Assembly: GCF_003711205.1 (NCBI RefSeq)
Contig: NZ_CP031013.1
Location: 2,708,501 to 2,772,500, forward strand
Length of the DNA stretch: 64,000 nucleotides
Source: Polaromonas sp. SP1
GTDB taxonomy: Bacteria > Pseudomonadota > Gammaproteobacteria > Burkholderiales > Burkholderiaceae_C
Reading direction: 5' to 3'
Under the pieces are notes generated by a model. The model was not told where the DNA came from. It made no database searches and saw only the letters and a program-made list of their open reading frames with translations. Below are positions 8,289 through 16,081 of the stretch, piece by piece (positions within the stretch are counted from its first letter, which is position 1; each line of letters begins with the position of its first letter). The position numbers and the translations under genes are program-made.

Positions 8289-9692
8289 TCAAAGCCGCAG
8301 CAGCTTTTTGCGCACCAGGTTGATGTTGGCGCGCAGCGCATAGAGCTCATCGGTGTACGACAGCGGCACGGTGATCTTCTCGGCCCGGTTCTCCAGGTTG
8401 TTGAGTTCCTCCAGCAGCTCCTTGTTCGCGCTGCTGCTGTCGCCGCTGCTGTCCACGCGGTTTTCAATGTCGCGCAGCTGGCCGTACCAGCGAAAGATGC
8501 GCGAGCGCACACGAAAGGCATACAGCGGCGGGATGATGCGCGACAGCGGCAGCATCACCGCGATGATGATGCCCATCACCAGCCACATGCGCTCGACCAG
8601 GTTGGCCACCCAGAAATTCAGGTAGCGCTGCAGCACCGGCGTGCCGTTCTTGATGGCGCGCTCGGCCTCTTTGCCGATGGGCAGTTCGCTGTTGTCGCGG
8701 TTGGGGAATTCGCGGGCGCTTTTGAACCAGCCGGCGCCGCCATGGATGTCGTTGCCGGCCTGGGCCAGCAACTGCTGCAGCGCAGGGTGCGTCGTGGTGC
8801 GCGTGATGAGGGAGGTGGTGGGCGCCACCAGCTGCACGTCGTCGGGCGGGATGTTGGCCGCCAGGTCGACCACGCCGCGCGGCAGCCGGGTGGGCGTGAG
8901 GAAGGCAAAGCGCCTGGAGTACGCCTCGCTCTGGGAAAAGTTCATCAGCTTCACGCCGGGCGTCTGCAGCAGCATCTGCACCATCAGCGATTCAGGCGCC
9001 GAGGCAAACACGATGGCGTCGAGCTCGCCGCCCAGAAAGGCCACCGTGGCGGGCGTCTGCTCCAGCTGCGAGACCTTCAGCGATGCCGGGTCAATGCGGT
9101 TGCTCTCGAGCAGCTTGCCCATCAGGCTGGGCACCCCGCTGCCGGGCGTGCCGAAGTTGACGCGCAGGCCCTGCAACTGCGTGAGCGCGCTGAGGCTGGC
9201 GTCTTCCGCTGGGTCGGTTTTGCCAGCGGTGCGTGCGCCGGGCGCCTTGGCCGCGCGCGCGGCGGCAGCCACCTTGCGCGCGGCGTCTTCCCGGTAAAAC
9301 AGCCACAGCGGCTCCACAAACAGGCTGCCCAGCGAGGCCAGGTCTTCCTCGTCCTGGCCGGTGTAGTCGCTGGTGCCGCCTTGCACAAAACCCACGTCAA
9401 CCTTGCCTTCGCGCAGCAGTTGCAGGTTGGCGGCCGAGCCTTCCGAGGGTTTCAGGACGACTTCGATGCCCTCGACCGCCAGCGCCTTGGCGTAACGTTT
9501 GCCGAACTCCTCATAAGCGCTTTGGGCCGGGCCGGTGGCCAGCGTCACGCGCTTGGGCGGGTTCGGGTCCAGCCACCAGTAGGCCAGCGCCAGCAGGGCG
9601 ACGGCCAGCAGGATGAAAGGCCCGGCGGAGACCCACAGATCGCGCAGCGACAGCAAGGTGTAGCGTATGGTTTTTGGCATGCGCTGAACCAT
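8289..9692 (-). CDS. TAXI family TRAP-type solute-binding protein, membrane-anchored
   Basis: A 467-residue protein with an N-terminal membrane anchor (about 22-41). A periplasmic TAXI-type ligand-binding domain follows (LATGPAQSAYEEFGKRYAK, GKVDVGFVQGG, YFSQSE region). After that come a second membrane helix (about 370-390) and a cytoplasmic C-terminal segment with coiled-coil character (ELLEELNNLENRAEKI). TAXI receptors normally work with a fused DctQM permease, but none is adjacent, so the protein may act as a membrane-tethered sensor or orphan receptor. The start could also be the Met at residue 5. It is monocistronic by context. Confidence 0.82.
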   Translation of the reverse strand: MVQRMPKTIRYTLLSLRDLWVSAGPFILLAVALLALAYWWLDPNPPKRVTLATGPAQSAYEEFGKRYAKALAVEGIEVVLKPSEGSAANLQLLREGKVDVGFVQGGTSDYTGQDEEDLASLGSLFVEPLWLFYREDAARKVAAAARAAKAPGARTAGKTDPAEDASLSALTQLQGLRVNFGTPGSGVPSLMGKLLESNRIDPASLKVSQLEQTPATVAFLGGELDAIVFASAPESLMVQMLLQTPGVKLMNFSQSEAYSRRFAFLTPTRLPRGVVDLAANIPPDDVQLVAPTTSLITRTTTHPALQQLLAQAGNDIHGGAGWFKSAREFPNRDNSELPIGKEAERAIKNGTPVLQRYLNFWVANLVERMWLVMGIIIAVMLPLSRIIPPLYAFRVRSRIFRWYGQLRDIENRVDSSGDSSSANKELLEELNNLENRAEKITVPLSYTDELYALRANINLVRKKLLRL

Positions 9693-9737
9693 AGCATGCG
9701 GCCATGAAGGCTGGAGCTGTAAAGCTTTTCTATTGGT

Positions 9738-9795
9738 AAAAATGGCCTCCAGCCCAATCGTTACCTGGGCTGGAAGCTATCAAAACCATAGCAAA
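9738..9795. repeat. Dispersed repeat, family A (AGCTATCAA core)
   Basis: A ~58-bp intergenic unit of the form A-tract, GCCTCCAGCCC, loop, GGGCTGG, AAGCTATCAAAA, TAGCAAA. CCAGCCC and GGGCTGG form a perfect 7-bp inverted repeat. It sits just after the stop of the MerT-like gene and could serve as its transcript end. Other copies are near 18519, 28145, 38679, 45408, 53027, 55036 and 59507, and inside genes near 10482, 13374 and 16784. Confidence 0.85.
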
Positions 9796-9802
9796 CAGGT
9801 TC

Positions 9803-10201
9803 TTACAGCCAGGGCTGCACAAAGGCAAACCAGCCACCGATCGCATAGACCGCCAGGCTGGCCAGGTAAATCCGGGCCGAGGCCTTGCGGGTACGAAGGC
9901 AGGCATCGCGCAGGGCAGGGTCGACCGGGCAGGGCGCAAAGCGGTTTCGCCACTGCAGCGTGCCGCTGGCCGCGAGCATGAGGCCGGCAAACACAAAAAC
10001 TTCCGCCTTGTATTCGCTGACCCACACAAGCCCCGGCACGGCCGACACCAGGCCGGCCAGGGCCGCGCCGGCGCCAAGCGCCACCAGCAGGGCCGGCAGC
10101 GCGCAGCAGATCAGCGTGCCGGAGCTGGCAAAGAGCGCCAGCCAGGATGACCACGCTGCCCAGAACCCCGCGCGTTGGCCGTCCCCGGGCACCCCGCTCA
10201 T
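9803..10201 (-). CDS. MerT-like small inner-membrane protein
   Basis: A 132-residue protein with three or four predicted membrane helices. A vicinal Cys pair lies in the first helix (SSGTLICCALPALLVALG, C32-C33), the arrangement that passes Hg(II) in MerT. The C-terminal part (ARIYLASLAVYAIGGWFAF) is another helix. Its start overlaps the stop of the MerP-like gene, so the two form a MerP/MerT-style pair within a copper-type cluster. Transport of Cu(I), Hg(II) or another soft metal is inferred only from the Cys pair and the context; it is not a close MerT by length or sequence. Confidence 0.65.
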   Translation of the reverse strand: MSGVPGDGQRAGFWAAWSSWLALFASSGTLICCALPALLVALGAGAALAGLVSAVPGLVWVSEYKAEVFVFAGLMLAASGTLQWRNRFAPCPVDPALRDACLRTRKASARIYLASLAVYAIGGWFAFVQPWL

Positions 10202-10560
10202 TTGGCCGCCTTCACGCCCGCTTTGATCTCGGCGACCGACTGTTGCACCGTTTCCAGCTTGACCACGTCATAGCCTGCATCGGTGATCTCGGCCGTGATG
10301 GTTTTGCCGTCCAGCGTCTGGCCTTCTTTAGCTTCGACAGCCACGACTTTTTTCTTCAGGTCCACAAACACCGCCTGTGTGGCGGGCAACTTTGACAGGC
10401 GTTTTTCAATGCCCTGCGCGCAAAAGGCGCAGACCATGCCGTTGACGGTGACCTTGACGCTTTCAGCCGCCCATGCAGAAGAAAAAAGGGCCGTAGCCAT
10501 TGTGATGCTTGCGCTGATAGCTATTAATTTGAGAGCAGATGGGGAGGTGAGTGGTTTCAT
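10198..10560 (-). CDS. Periplasmic heavy-metal-associated (MerP/CopZ-like) protein
   Basis: A 120-residue secreted protein with one HMA domain. The metal site GMVCAFC (C44 and C47) matches the GMxCxxC pattern, and the domain continues as IEKRLSKLPATQAVFVDL. The ATG at 10558-10560 is chosen because a Sec signal peptide starts there and AGGGAA lies upstream. The signal-peptide core (PSALKLIAISASITMATAL, residues about 7-26) is encoded by a copy of the family A dispersed repeat. It overlaps the MerT-like gene by four bases and follows the predicted outer-membrane protein. Likely role: periplasmic binding of Cu(I) or Hg(II). Confidence 0.82.
   Translation of the reverse strand: MKPLTSPSALKLIAISASITMATALFSSAWAAESVKVTVNGMVCAFCAQGIEKRLSKLPATQAVFVDLKKKVVAVEAKEGQTLDGKTITAEITDAGYDVVKLETVQQSVAEIKAGVKAAK
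10482..10540. repeat. Family A repeat inside a signal-peptide coding region
   Basis: AAAAAAGGGCCGTAGCC, then GATAGCTATTAATTTGAGAGC, matches the intergenic family A units (A-tract, GGCCTnTAGCCC, AGCTATCAA, AGAGCA). It lies in frame in the MerP-like gene and encodes the hydrophobic signal-peptide core. The same reading (SALKLIA) appears in the cupredoxin gene. Confidence 0.75.
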
Positions 10561-10613
10561 GGTGAAGTTCCCTGCGGTAGATAGGTGTTGATGTAAATGA
10601 CGGCGCGGCATCT

Positions 10614-11261
10614 TCAAAAGATGTACATGAAGTTCAAACGGCCCTGCTTCATGTTGTTGATGCCCAACTCGACGAAATAGCGGTTGTGGATGAGCCGCAG
10701 CATCGGTGTGATTTCGGTTTTCCCAGACAGCCCGCGCATGCGCCGCGCCTCAACAATCAGCCAGGGCTGGGTTTCGTCGTAGTCGACCTCGTAAAACGAA
10801 AAGCCGGTACGCACCGACGCATAGTCGTGGTTGATGCCCGGCGCGCGGTATAGCCGCACCGAGCCCGACGCGTAAAAGCGCGTGGTCTCATAGTCGACCG
10901 AGACGCCCGGCGCCAGCATCGTCTTGCTGCCGCCAAAGTCGTTGCCACGCAAATTGCCGGCGCCGCCCACAAACCAGAAGTTGGCCTGCGAATGCTCCCC
11001 GTTGATGCGGTGCAGCAGCCGGGTGTAGGTCAGCTCCGCGAACTCGCGCGTCAGCTTTTTGTCGTCCGAGCGCATGTACAGCCCGCCGGCGCCCAGGGCG
11101 TCGCGCGGCGTCAGCGCATGGTTGACCCAGGCTTCACGCCAGTTGGGGCTGAAGTCGCCCATGGCCATGGTGCTGTCCTTGAAACCCATGGGGCCGGCAT
11201 ATGCCAGCGACGCTGCGGCCATGAAGACGGTCGCCAATATTAAGCGCAGCCGGTGCTTCAT
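10614..11261 (-). CDS. Predicted outer-membrane beta-barrel protein of the metal cluster
   Basis: A 215-residue protein with a Sec signal peptide (MKHRLRLILATVFMAAASLAYA). The mature region alternates polar and aromatic residues (FWFVGGAGNLRGNDFGG, TRFYASGSVRLYRAPG) and ends in Phe, features of outer-membrane barrels. I do not recognise a named family. It sits between the CusF-like and MerP-like genes, overlapping the former by four bases (ATGA), so it is probably translated with the metal-binding proteins. A channel or surface role in metal handling is inference. Confidence 0.65.
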   Translation of the reverse strand: MKHRLRLILATVFMAAASLAYAGPMGFKDSTMAMGDFSPNWREAWVNHALTPRDALGAGGLYMRSDDKKLTREFAELTYTRLLHRINGEHSQANFWFVGGAGNLRGNDFGGSKTMLAPGVSVDYETTRFYASGSVRLYRAPGINHDYASVRTGFSFYEVDYDETQPWLIVEARRMRGLSGKTEITPMLRLIHNRYFVELGINNMKQGRLNFMYIF

Positions 11262-11584
11262 TTCGCCACCTGAATGCGGGTGACCACCAGCTCGTCGTCC
11301 ACAGTGGCCACCGAGAAAGTGACCTTGTCGCCGGCCTTGATCGCTTCAAGCAAAGCTGCGTCTTTCACCTTGAAGGGCATGGTCATCGCTTCCATCCCGA
11401 TGCTCTTGATGGGCGCGTGCCTGAGTGTCACTTTGCCTCGGCCCGCGTCCACTTTCACGACTTGGGCCTTGACGACTTCAGTCTTGCTGTCTGCCGGGTT
11501 TGCGGCATGTGTGTTTGCCGTCAGGCCCAGCAGGGCGGCCATAAAAACGGCGACATGGAGCCGCGCTGATAAAGAATTCCTCAT
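11258..11584 (-). CDS. CusF-like periplasmic copper-binding protein (copy 1)
   Basis: A 108-residue secreted protein. The signal peptide runs to about residue 28 (ending NTHAA) and is followed by the CusF fold. The expected ligands are visible: H56 (LRHAPI), M67 and M69 (MTMPF). The position of E. coli CusF Trp44 is Met64, a common variant. CusF-type proteins carry Cu(I)/Ag(I) in the periplasm and usually hand it to a CusCBA pump. The ATG at 11582-11584 is chosen for the signal peptide and the GGAG upstream. It couples with the outer-membrane gene by an ATGA overlap. Confidence 0.85.
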   Translation of the reverse strand: MRNSLSARLHVAVFMAALLGLTANTHAANPADSKTEVVKAQVVKVDAGRGKVTLRHAPIKSIGMEAMTMPFKVKDAALLEAIKAGDKVTFSVATVDDELVVTRIQVAK

Positions 11585-11671
11585 TTCGATCTCCAGAAGG
11601 CGGGCGGCACAAGGGCTGCCCCGATTCAAAGCGCCTGCCGGCAAGCGGCAGACGCACCTTGGGCGTGGAGA

Positions 11672-12052
11672 TCAGAAAATGGGTGGTTTGAAGCTGGAGG
11701 TGCGCTCGGCGCTGGTGAAAAGCGTGCCGCCGGCCAAAGGCTCGGCATGCGGTATGAAGCCGGCTGGCTGAAGGCCGGGCCAGGTAAAAGAAGCGAGGGC
11801 CAGGCACAGCTCGCAGGTGTTGCAGCCATTGCAGTGGGCGACGTCTGCCGCGGGCGTTTCTGCCTTGCTCGCCTGTGCAAACATGGGGCAGTCTTCCGGC
11901 ATGGCCGATGCCTCGGCGCCGGCTTCGGCGACAAGGGCGGCCTGCGGAGCCATCGCCACCTGCTGCGCGGCCATGTCCACCGCCATGGCATTGCCCACCC
12001 AGCCGCGCACCGGCAGCAGGGCGATCATGAGGGCAAGGAGTAAAACGCGCAT
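11672..12052 (-). CDS. Secreted Cys-rich protein, paralogue 1 (metal cluster)
   Basis: A 126-residue protein with a signal-like N-terminus (MRVLLLALMIALLPVRGWVG). It has a Cys cluster CxxCxxCxxC (C74, C77, C80, C83) plus C55, and a C-terminal KPPIF. It is clearly paralogous to the 16531-16974 product, with the same start, Cys spacing and end; even the DNA around the stop (ATCAGAAAATGGGTGGTTT on + strand) is nearly identical. The four Cys suggest binding of copper or another thiophilic metal. No named family is recognised with certainty (possibly DUF2946-like). Confidence 0.7.
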   Translation of the reverse strand: MRVLLLALMIALLPVRGWVGNAMAVDMAAQQVAMAPQAALVAEAGAEASAMPEDCPMFAQASKAETPAADVAHCNGCNTCELCLALASFTWPGLQPAGFIPHAEPLAGGTLFTSAERTSSFKPPIF

Positions 12053-12125
12053 CAGTGAATGATAAGTTGGCGTACGGAAAGTTCCATGCTTTCCGTTGGG
12101 AGATACATGGAACCGGCCGGGCCGG

Positions 12126-12425
12126 CTATTTTCGCGGCTCTATGGTCAGCACCGTGTAGGCGCCGTTGACCTTGTCCGCCGTGAAGCTGACCGGGTCGCC
12201 GGCCTCGACCTTGTCCAGCAGGGCACGGTCTTTCACCTGGAACACCATGGTCATGCCCGGCATGTCCAGGTTCTTGATCTCGCCGTGCTTGAGCGTGACT
12301 TTGCCGGCCTCCTTGTCGACCTTGCGGACTTCGCCTTCGGTGGGCGGCAGGGTTGCTTGCGCGAGCGCCAGCGAAGTTGCCAGTGCGGCCAGGAGGATTG
12401 CCAGGATGTGGTTGATGCGTTTCAT
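12126..12425 (-). CDS. CusF-like periplasmic copper-binding protein (copy 2)
   Basis: A 99-residue secreted protein with a signal peptide MKRINHILAILLAALATSLALA. Its CusF domain has ligands H47 (LKHGEI), M58 and M60 (MPGMTM), with Met55 at the position of E. coli CusF Trp44. It lies 11 bp after the DUF411 gene on the same strand. Having two CusF paralogues within 1.2 kb suggests a high periplasmic Cu(I)/Ag(I) buffering capacity. AGGATT precedes the start. Confidence 0.88.
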   Translation of the reverse strand: MKRINHILAILLAALATSLALAQATLPPTEGEVRKVDKEAGKVTLKHGEIKNLDMPGMTMVFQVKDRALLDKVEAGDPVSFTADKVNGAYTVLTIEPRK

Positions 12426-12436
12426 GGTGAATCCTT

Positions 12437-12916
12437 TCAGCCGCGGTGGTAGCTTTGGTAAACGCGGCTGCCGCCGTCCTGAAGGACGAGCAGCACGTCA
12501 TACGGGTCCTTGCGCCCGCCATAAACCGGCGCGTCCATGCCCGGCGAGCCGACCGGCATGCCGGGCACGGCCAGGCCAATAGCCTGCGGGCGCTCCTTCA
12601 GCAGGCGGCGGATCTCGCGGGCCGGCACATGGCCTTCCAGCGCATAACGCTTGCCCTGCACGCCGACTTCCGCGGTGTGGCAAGAACCGAGCTTTTGCGG
12701 AATGCCCAGGCGGGTGCGGGCCGCCGTGTTGCCGCTGTCGTGCACGCGTACCTGAAAGCCGTTGGCCTCCAGGTGCGCCACCCAGTCCTTGCAGCAGCCG
12801 CAGTCGGGGTCTTTCCAGACTTCGACGGGCACTTTGGTTTGGGCCCACAGTGCGGGGGCGACGGCTGTGCCTGCCAGAGCGGCCATTGCCTGCATGAGTT
12901 GTCGTCTTTGCATCAA
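12437..12916 (-). CDS. DUF411 family periplasmic metal-binding protein
   Basis: A 159-residue protein with a signal sequence (MQRRQLMQAMAALAGTAVAPALWA). The thioredoxin-like DUF411 domain has the motif DPDCGCCKDW (Cys 39, 41, 42), a later Cys (SCHTAEV) and the conserved GHVPAREIRRLL and GLAVPGMPVGSPGM. DUF411 proteins are found with copper and silver resistance genes and are thought to be periplasmic metal chaperones. Translation may begin at Met1 or Met2. It is followed by the second CusF-like gene. Confidence 0.88.
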   Translation of the reverse strand: MMQRRQLMQAMAALAGTAVAPALWAQTKVPVEVWKDPDCGCCKDWVAHLEANGFQVRVHDSGNTAARTRLGIPQKLGSCHTAEVGVQGKRYALEGHVPAREIRRLLKERPQAIGLAVPGMPVGSPGMDAPVYGGRKDPYDVLLVLQDGGSRVYQSYHRG

Positions 12917-12940
12917 GTGTTCTCCTTGTACGGTATGAAA

Positions 12941-13444
12941 TCAGCGCGCCGCGACGGTGATCTTGCCCACCATCCCCGCCTGGTAGTGGCCGGCGATCAG
13001 GCAGGCAAAGTCAAAATCGCCCGCGCGGTTGAAAGTCCAGACCAGTCCGCCTGACTTGCCGGCAGGCACGTGGGCCATATACGGCTCGTCATGCTCCATG
13101 CCCGGAAATTTCACCATCATCGCTGCATGCGCGTCGAGCTCCGCTTTCGTGCCTATCACCAGCTCGTGCAACAGCTTGCCCTGGTTCTGGATCACAAAGC
13201 GCACCGTCTCGCCCTGCTTGAAAGAGAGTTTGTCGGATGAAAAGCGCATGTTGTCCGTCATCGACAGCGTCACGGTGCGCGTGACCGCTTTGGCATCGCC
13301 GGCAATGCCCCAGGGCTTTTGTTCCTTCTTGACGGCGGCGGGCGCTTTTGCTGGGCGGGCCCCATCTCCATGAGAAAAAGCGGCTGCAGCCCATATGGAT
13401 ATTGTGCAGGCAGCTATCAATTTAAGAGCAGATTGAAATTTCAT
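12941..13444 (-). CDS. Cupredoxin (CopI-like copper-resistance protein)
   Basis: A 167-residue secreted blue-copper-fold protein. Type-1 copper ligands are visible: H93 (LLHELVIG), C148, H153 and M158 (FACLIAGHYQAGMVG). CopI-type cupredoxins protect the periplasm against copper. The ATG at 13442-13444 is preceded by AAGGAA. The signal-peptide core (QSALKLIAACTISIWAAA, residues about 4-24) is encoded by a family A dispersed repeat, as in the MerP-like gene. It lies between the multicopper oxidase and DUF411 genes. Confidence 0.87.
   Translation of the reverse strand: MKFQSALKLIAACTISIWAAAAFSHGDGARPAKAPAAVKKEQKPWGIAGDAKAVTRTVTLSMTDNMRFSSDKLSFKQGETVRFVIQNQGKLLHELVIGTKAELDAHAAMMVKFPGMEHDEPYMAHVPAGKSGGLVWTFNRAGDFDFACLIAGHYQAGMVGKITVAAR
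13374..13433. repeat. Family A repeat inside the cupredoxin signal-peptide region
   Basis: GAAAAAGCGGCTGCAGCCC, then CAGCTATCAATTTAAGAGC, matches the intergenic family A unit. Read on the minus strand in the coding frame it gives SALKLIA followed by a hydrophobic stretch. Compare the copy at 10482-10540. Confidence 0.75.
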
Positions 13445-13487
13445 GATGTTCCTTGATCGGTGATAAACGCAGGGGAGATGAACCGGG

Positions 13488-14879
13488 TCAATGGCTGCCA
13501 TGGCCTGAAGGCTTGCGGATTTGTACTTCGGCCGCCGGTGCGGCTGCGGCGCCGCCCGCCTTCGCGCGCTCCGGCTCCGGCAAGCCGCCTTTCCATTCAA
13601 AGGCCTGCGTGCCGGGCGGTTGCCGGTACCAGCCGGGGTTGCTGTAGTCGCCGGGCTTCTGGTCTTTGCGCACCTTGAGCATGCTGAACATGCCGCCCAT
13701 CTCGACGCCGCCGTAGGGGCCTGTGCCCGTCATCATGGGCGCGGTGTTGTCGGGGATTTGCATCTGCATCTCGCCCATGTCGGCCATGCCGCGCTCGCCC
13801 ATCACCATGTAGTCGGGCGCGGATTTCTGGATCTGCCTGATCAGGCCGCGGTGGTCCACACCGATCATCGTAGGCACGTTGTGGCCCATGGCGTTCATGG
13901 TGTGGTGGCTCTTGTGGCAATGAAACGCCCAGTCGCCTTCTTCGTCGGCCAGGAACTCAAGCTGCCGCATCTGGCCCACCGCCACATCGGCCGTCACCTC
14001 GGGCCAGCGCGACACCCGGGGTGTGGGGCCGCCGTCGGTGCCGGTCACGGTGAACTCGTGGCCGTGCAGGTGGATGGGGTGATTGGTCATGGTGAGGTTG
14101 CCCACGCGAATGCGCACCTTGTCATTTTTACGCACCACCAGCGGGTCTATGCCCGGGAAGATGCGGCTGTTCCAGCTCCATAAATTGAAGTCCAGCATGG
14201 TCATGATTTTGGGCGTCATGCTGCCGGGCTCGATATCGTAGGCGTTGAGCAGAAACACAAAGTCGCGGTCCACCTCGTCAATCAGCGGGTGTTTTTCTTT
14301 GGGGTGCGTCACCCAGAAGCCCATCATGCCCATGGCCATCTGCGTCATCTCGTCGGCATGCGGGTGGTACATGAATGTGCCCGGGCGCCGGGCGGTGAAC
14401 TCATAGACAAAGGTTTTGCCCACCGGGATCGCCGGCTGGTTCAAACCCGCCACGCCGTCCATGCCATTGGGCAGGCGCTGGCCGTGCCAGTGGATGGTGG
14501 TGTGCTCGGGCAGCTTGTTGGTGACGAAGATGCGCACGCTGTCGCCTTCCACCACCTCGAAGGTGGGGCCGGGGCTCTGGCCGTTGTAGCCCCACATATT
14601 GGCCTTGAAGCCAGGCGCCATTTCGCGCACCACCGGCTCGGCCACCAGGTGAAACTCCTTGACGCCCTTGTTCATGCGCCAGGGCAGGGTCCAGCCGTTA
14701 AGCGTCACCACCGGGTTGTAGGGGCGGCCGTTGGGCGGAACCAGCGGCGCGGCGGTGTTGGCATGTGTCATGGCGGCCGGCTCGGGCAGGGCAGCCATCG
14801 CCACCTTGCTGACGGATGCCGCCGCAACGGCGCTTATGCCCGCCGCTGTCGCCCGGTTGAAAAAATGTCGTCGATTCAT
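13488..14879 (-). CDS. Multicopper oxidase (CopA/copper oxidase type), Tat-exported
   Basis: A 463-residue periplasmic multicopper oxidase. A twin-arginine signal starts it (MNRRHFFNRATAAG). The four copper-binding segments are HWHG (130-133), HPH (172-174), HPIHLHGH (267-274) and HCHKSHHTMNAM (320-331). Such enzymes oxidise Cu(I) to the less harmful Cu(II). A Met-rich tail (about 365-410: MADMGEMQMQI, MMTGTGPYGGVEMGGMF) resembles the copper-binding Met segments of CopA/CueO. The ATG at 14877-14879 is chosen for the Tat signal and an AAGGA upstream. It follows the TolC-family gene by 35 bp. Confidence 0.92.
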   Translation of the reverse strand: MNRRHFFNRATAAGISAVAAASVSKVAMAALPEPAAMTHANTAAPLVPPNGRPYNPVVTLNGWTLPWRMNKGVKEFHLVAEPVVREMAPGFKANMWGYNGQSPGPTFEVVEGDSVRIFVTNKLPEHTTIHWHGQRLPNGMDGVAGLNQPAIPVGKTFVYEFTARRPGTFMYHPHADEMTQMAMGMMGFWVTHPKEKHPLIDEVDRDFVFLLNAYDIEPGSMTPKIMTMLDFNLWSWNSRIFPGIDPLVVRKNDKVRIRVGNLTMTNHPIHLHGHEFTVTGTDGGPTPRVSRWPEVTADVAVGQMRQLEFLADEEGDWAFHCHKSHHTMNAMGHNVPTMIGVDHRGLIRQIQKSAPDYMVMGERGMADMGEMQMQIPDNTAPMMTGTGPYGGVEMGGMFSMLKVRKDQKPGDYSNPGWYRQPPGTQAFEWKGGLPEPERAKAGGAAAAPAAEVQIRKPSGHGSH

Positions 14880-14914
14880 GGGAAGTCCTTGGGATTCGTG
14901 GGTGAGGGCGCGCA

Positions 14915-16081
14915 TCAGTGCGCGGCTGCGCCGGAAGCGCGTTGTGCCGAGGCACCGGAGGCAGCGCCTGAAGCGGCCTCCAAAGGCGCGCCGGCCAGCA
15001 CGGTTTGAAGGTCTGCGTCGGCCAGCCAGAAGTCGCGCTGGGCTTCGACCGCGCTGCCGGCGGCCTGCGCCTGCGCGCGCGCCTCGGCCAGCAGTTCAAA
15101 GACGCTGGCCAGCATGCCGTTGTAGCGCAGCAAGGTCTCGTCGTTGACGAACTGGTAGAGCGGCAGCACCTCGGCCTGGTAGTGCCTGGCCAGGTCGTAG
15201 CTTGAGCGATAGGTGTTGTAAGCCTCGCGTGCTTGGCTGCGCGCCTTCACGGCCAGTTCGCGCACCCGGGCCGCGTCGCGCATCGCGTCCCACAGCGCGT
15301 CGGCGCCGGGTTCGCGCCTGGCGGCGCGTTGCCCGGCCCATTGCGCGTTGGCCAGTTGCAGGTCCAGCCGCTGCTGCAGCACGCGGCTTTCCACGTCGGG
15401 CAATTCTTGCGGCTGAGTGGGCAAGTCGGGCAGGCGCTCCGGCAGCGTGAAGCCGGTTTGCGCGCCCCACAAGCCCATGGCCACGATGAGCTTTTCGCGT
15501 TCGCTGAAAGCCGTTTGCTGAGCCCGCGCCAGCTGCGCCGCCGCGTCGGCCAGCAGCAGTTGCTCGCGCGCTTGCTGCAGCTTGCTCCAGTTGCCGGCGC
15601 GCGCCATGCGGCGGGCCAGCTCGCCGCCGGCTTCGGCGCTTTCTTTGGCTGCTGCCAGGTGGCGGGCGATTTGCGCGGCCGCCACGGCGCGCGTCCAGGC
15701 CTTGCGCACCTGGGCCGACAGCACCGTGATGTCCTGGCTGGCCTGGCGTTTGGCCGGGTTGCGGGCCGCCACCGCGTCCGAGACGTTCACGCCTTCGCTG
15801 GCCAGTGAAAGTTGCAGGCCGGGGTTGTTAAGCAAGGCGATGCGCACAGCCGCATCGGCGCTGAGCGGGCCCGCTGCCAGCAGGGGCGCGATGGCCGCAT
15901 CGGAATCTACCCCCGGCCGCGCGATGGCGATGGGGATGGTCGCCTGGCCCTGGGCCAGGCCTTGCAGGCCGCTCACGCCGCCGTCGGGCGGCGTGGCCGC
16001 GCCGGCTGTGAGGGTGATGAGCAGCAGCGCCAGCGCGCCAGCCTGGTGAGGAATCAAAGAGTGGTTCATCGCCGGCCTCAT
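14915..16081 (-). CDS. TolC-family protein, shortened (both barrel segments apparently absent)
   Basis: A 388-residue protein with a signal peptide (about 1-28) and recognisable TolC-family helices: LSADAAVRIALLNNPGLQ (73-90), VRKAWTRAVAAAQ (125-137) and YNTYRSSYDLARHYQ (288-302). LLRYNGMLASVFELLAEAR (317-335) and RDFWLADADLQTVLAG follow. The segments that normally carry the outer-membrane beta strands appear missing at two in-frame junctions, near residues 100-115 and 250-268. Homologues usually run to about 450 residues or more. Adjacent CusA/CusB partners are absent. The start overlaps the upstream stop (ATGA); Met at 16069 is an alternative. It may be a remnant or a periplasmic helical protein. 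Confidence 0.75.
   Translation of the reverse strand: MRPAMNHSLIPHQAGALALLLITLTAGAATPPDGGVSGLQGLAQGQATIPIAIARPGVDSDAAIAPLLAAGPLSADAAVRIALLNNPGLQLSLASEGVNVSDAVAARNPAKRQASQDITVLSAQVRKAWTRAVAAAQIARHLAAAKESAEAGGELARRMARAGNWSKLQQAREQLLLADAAAQLARAQQTAFSEREKLIVAMGLWGAQTGFTLPERLPDLPTQPQELPDVESRVLQQRLDLQLANAQWAGQRAARREPGADALWDAMRDAARVRELAVKARSQAREAYNTYRSSYDLARHYQAEVLPLYQFVNDETLLRYNGMLASVFELLAEARAQAQAAGSAVEAQRDFWLADADLQTVLAGAPLEAASGAASGASAQRASGAAAH

Noticed and set aside
9803..10560. Calling the pair a true mer operon
   Set aside because: No merA, merR or canonical MerT length and motifs; the neighbours are copper-type, so only MerT-like and MerP-like are used.
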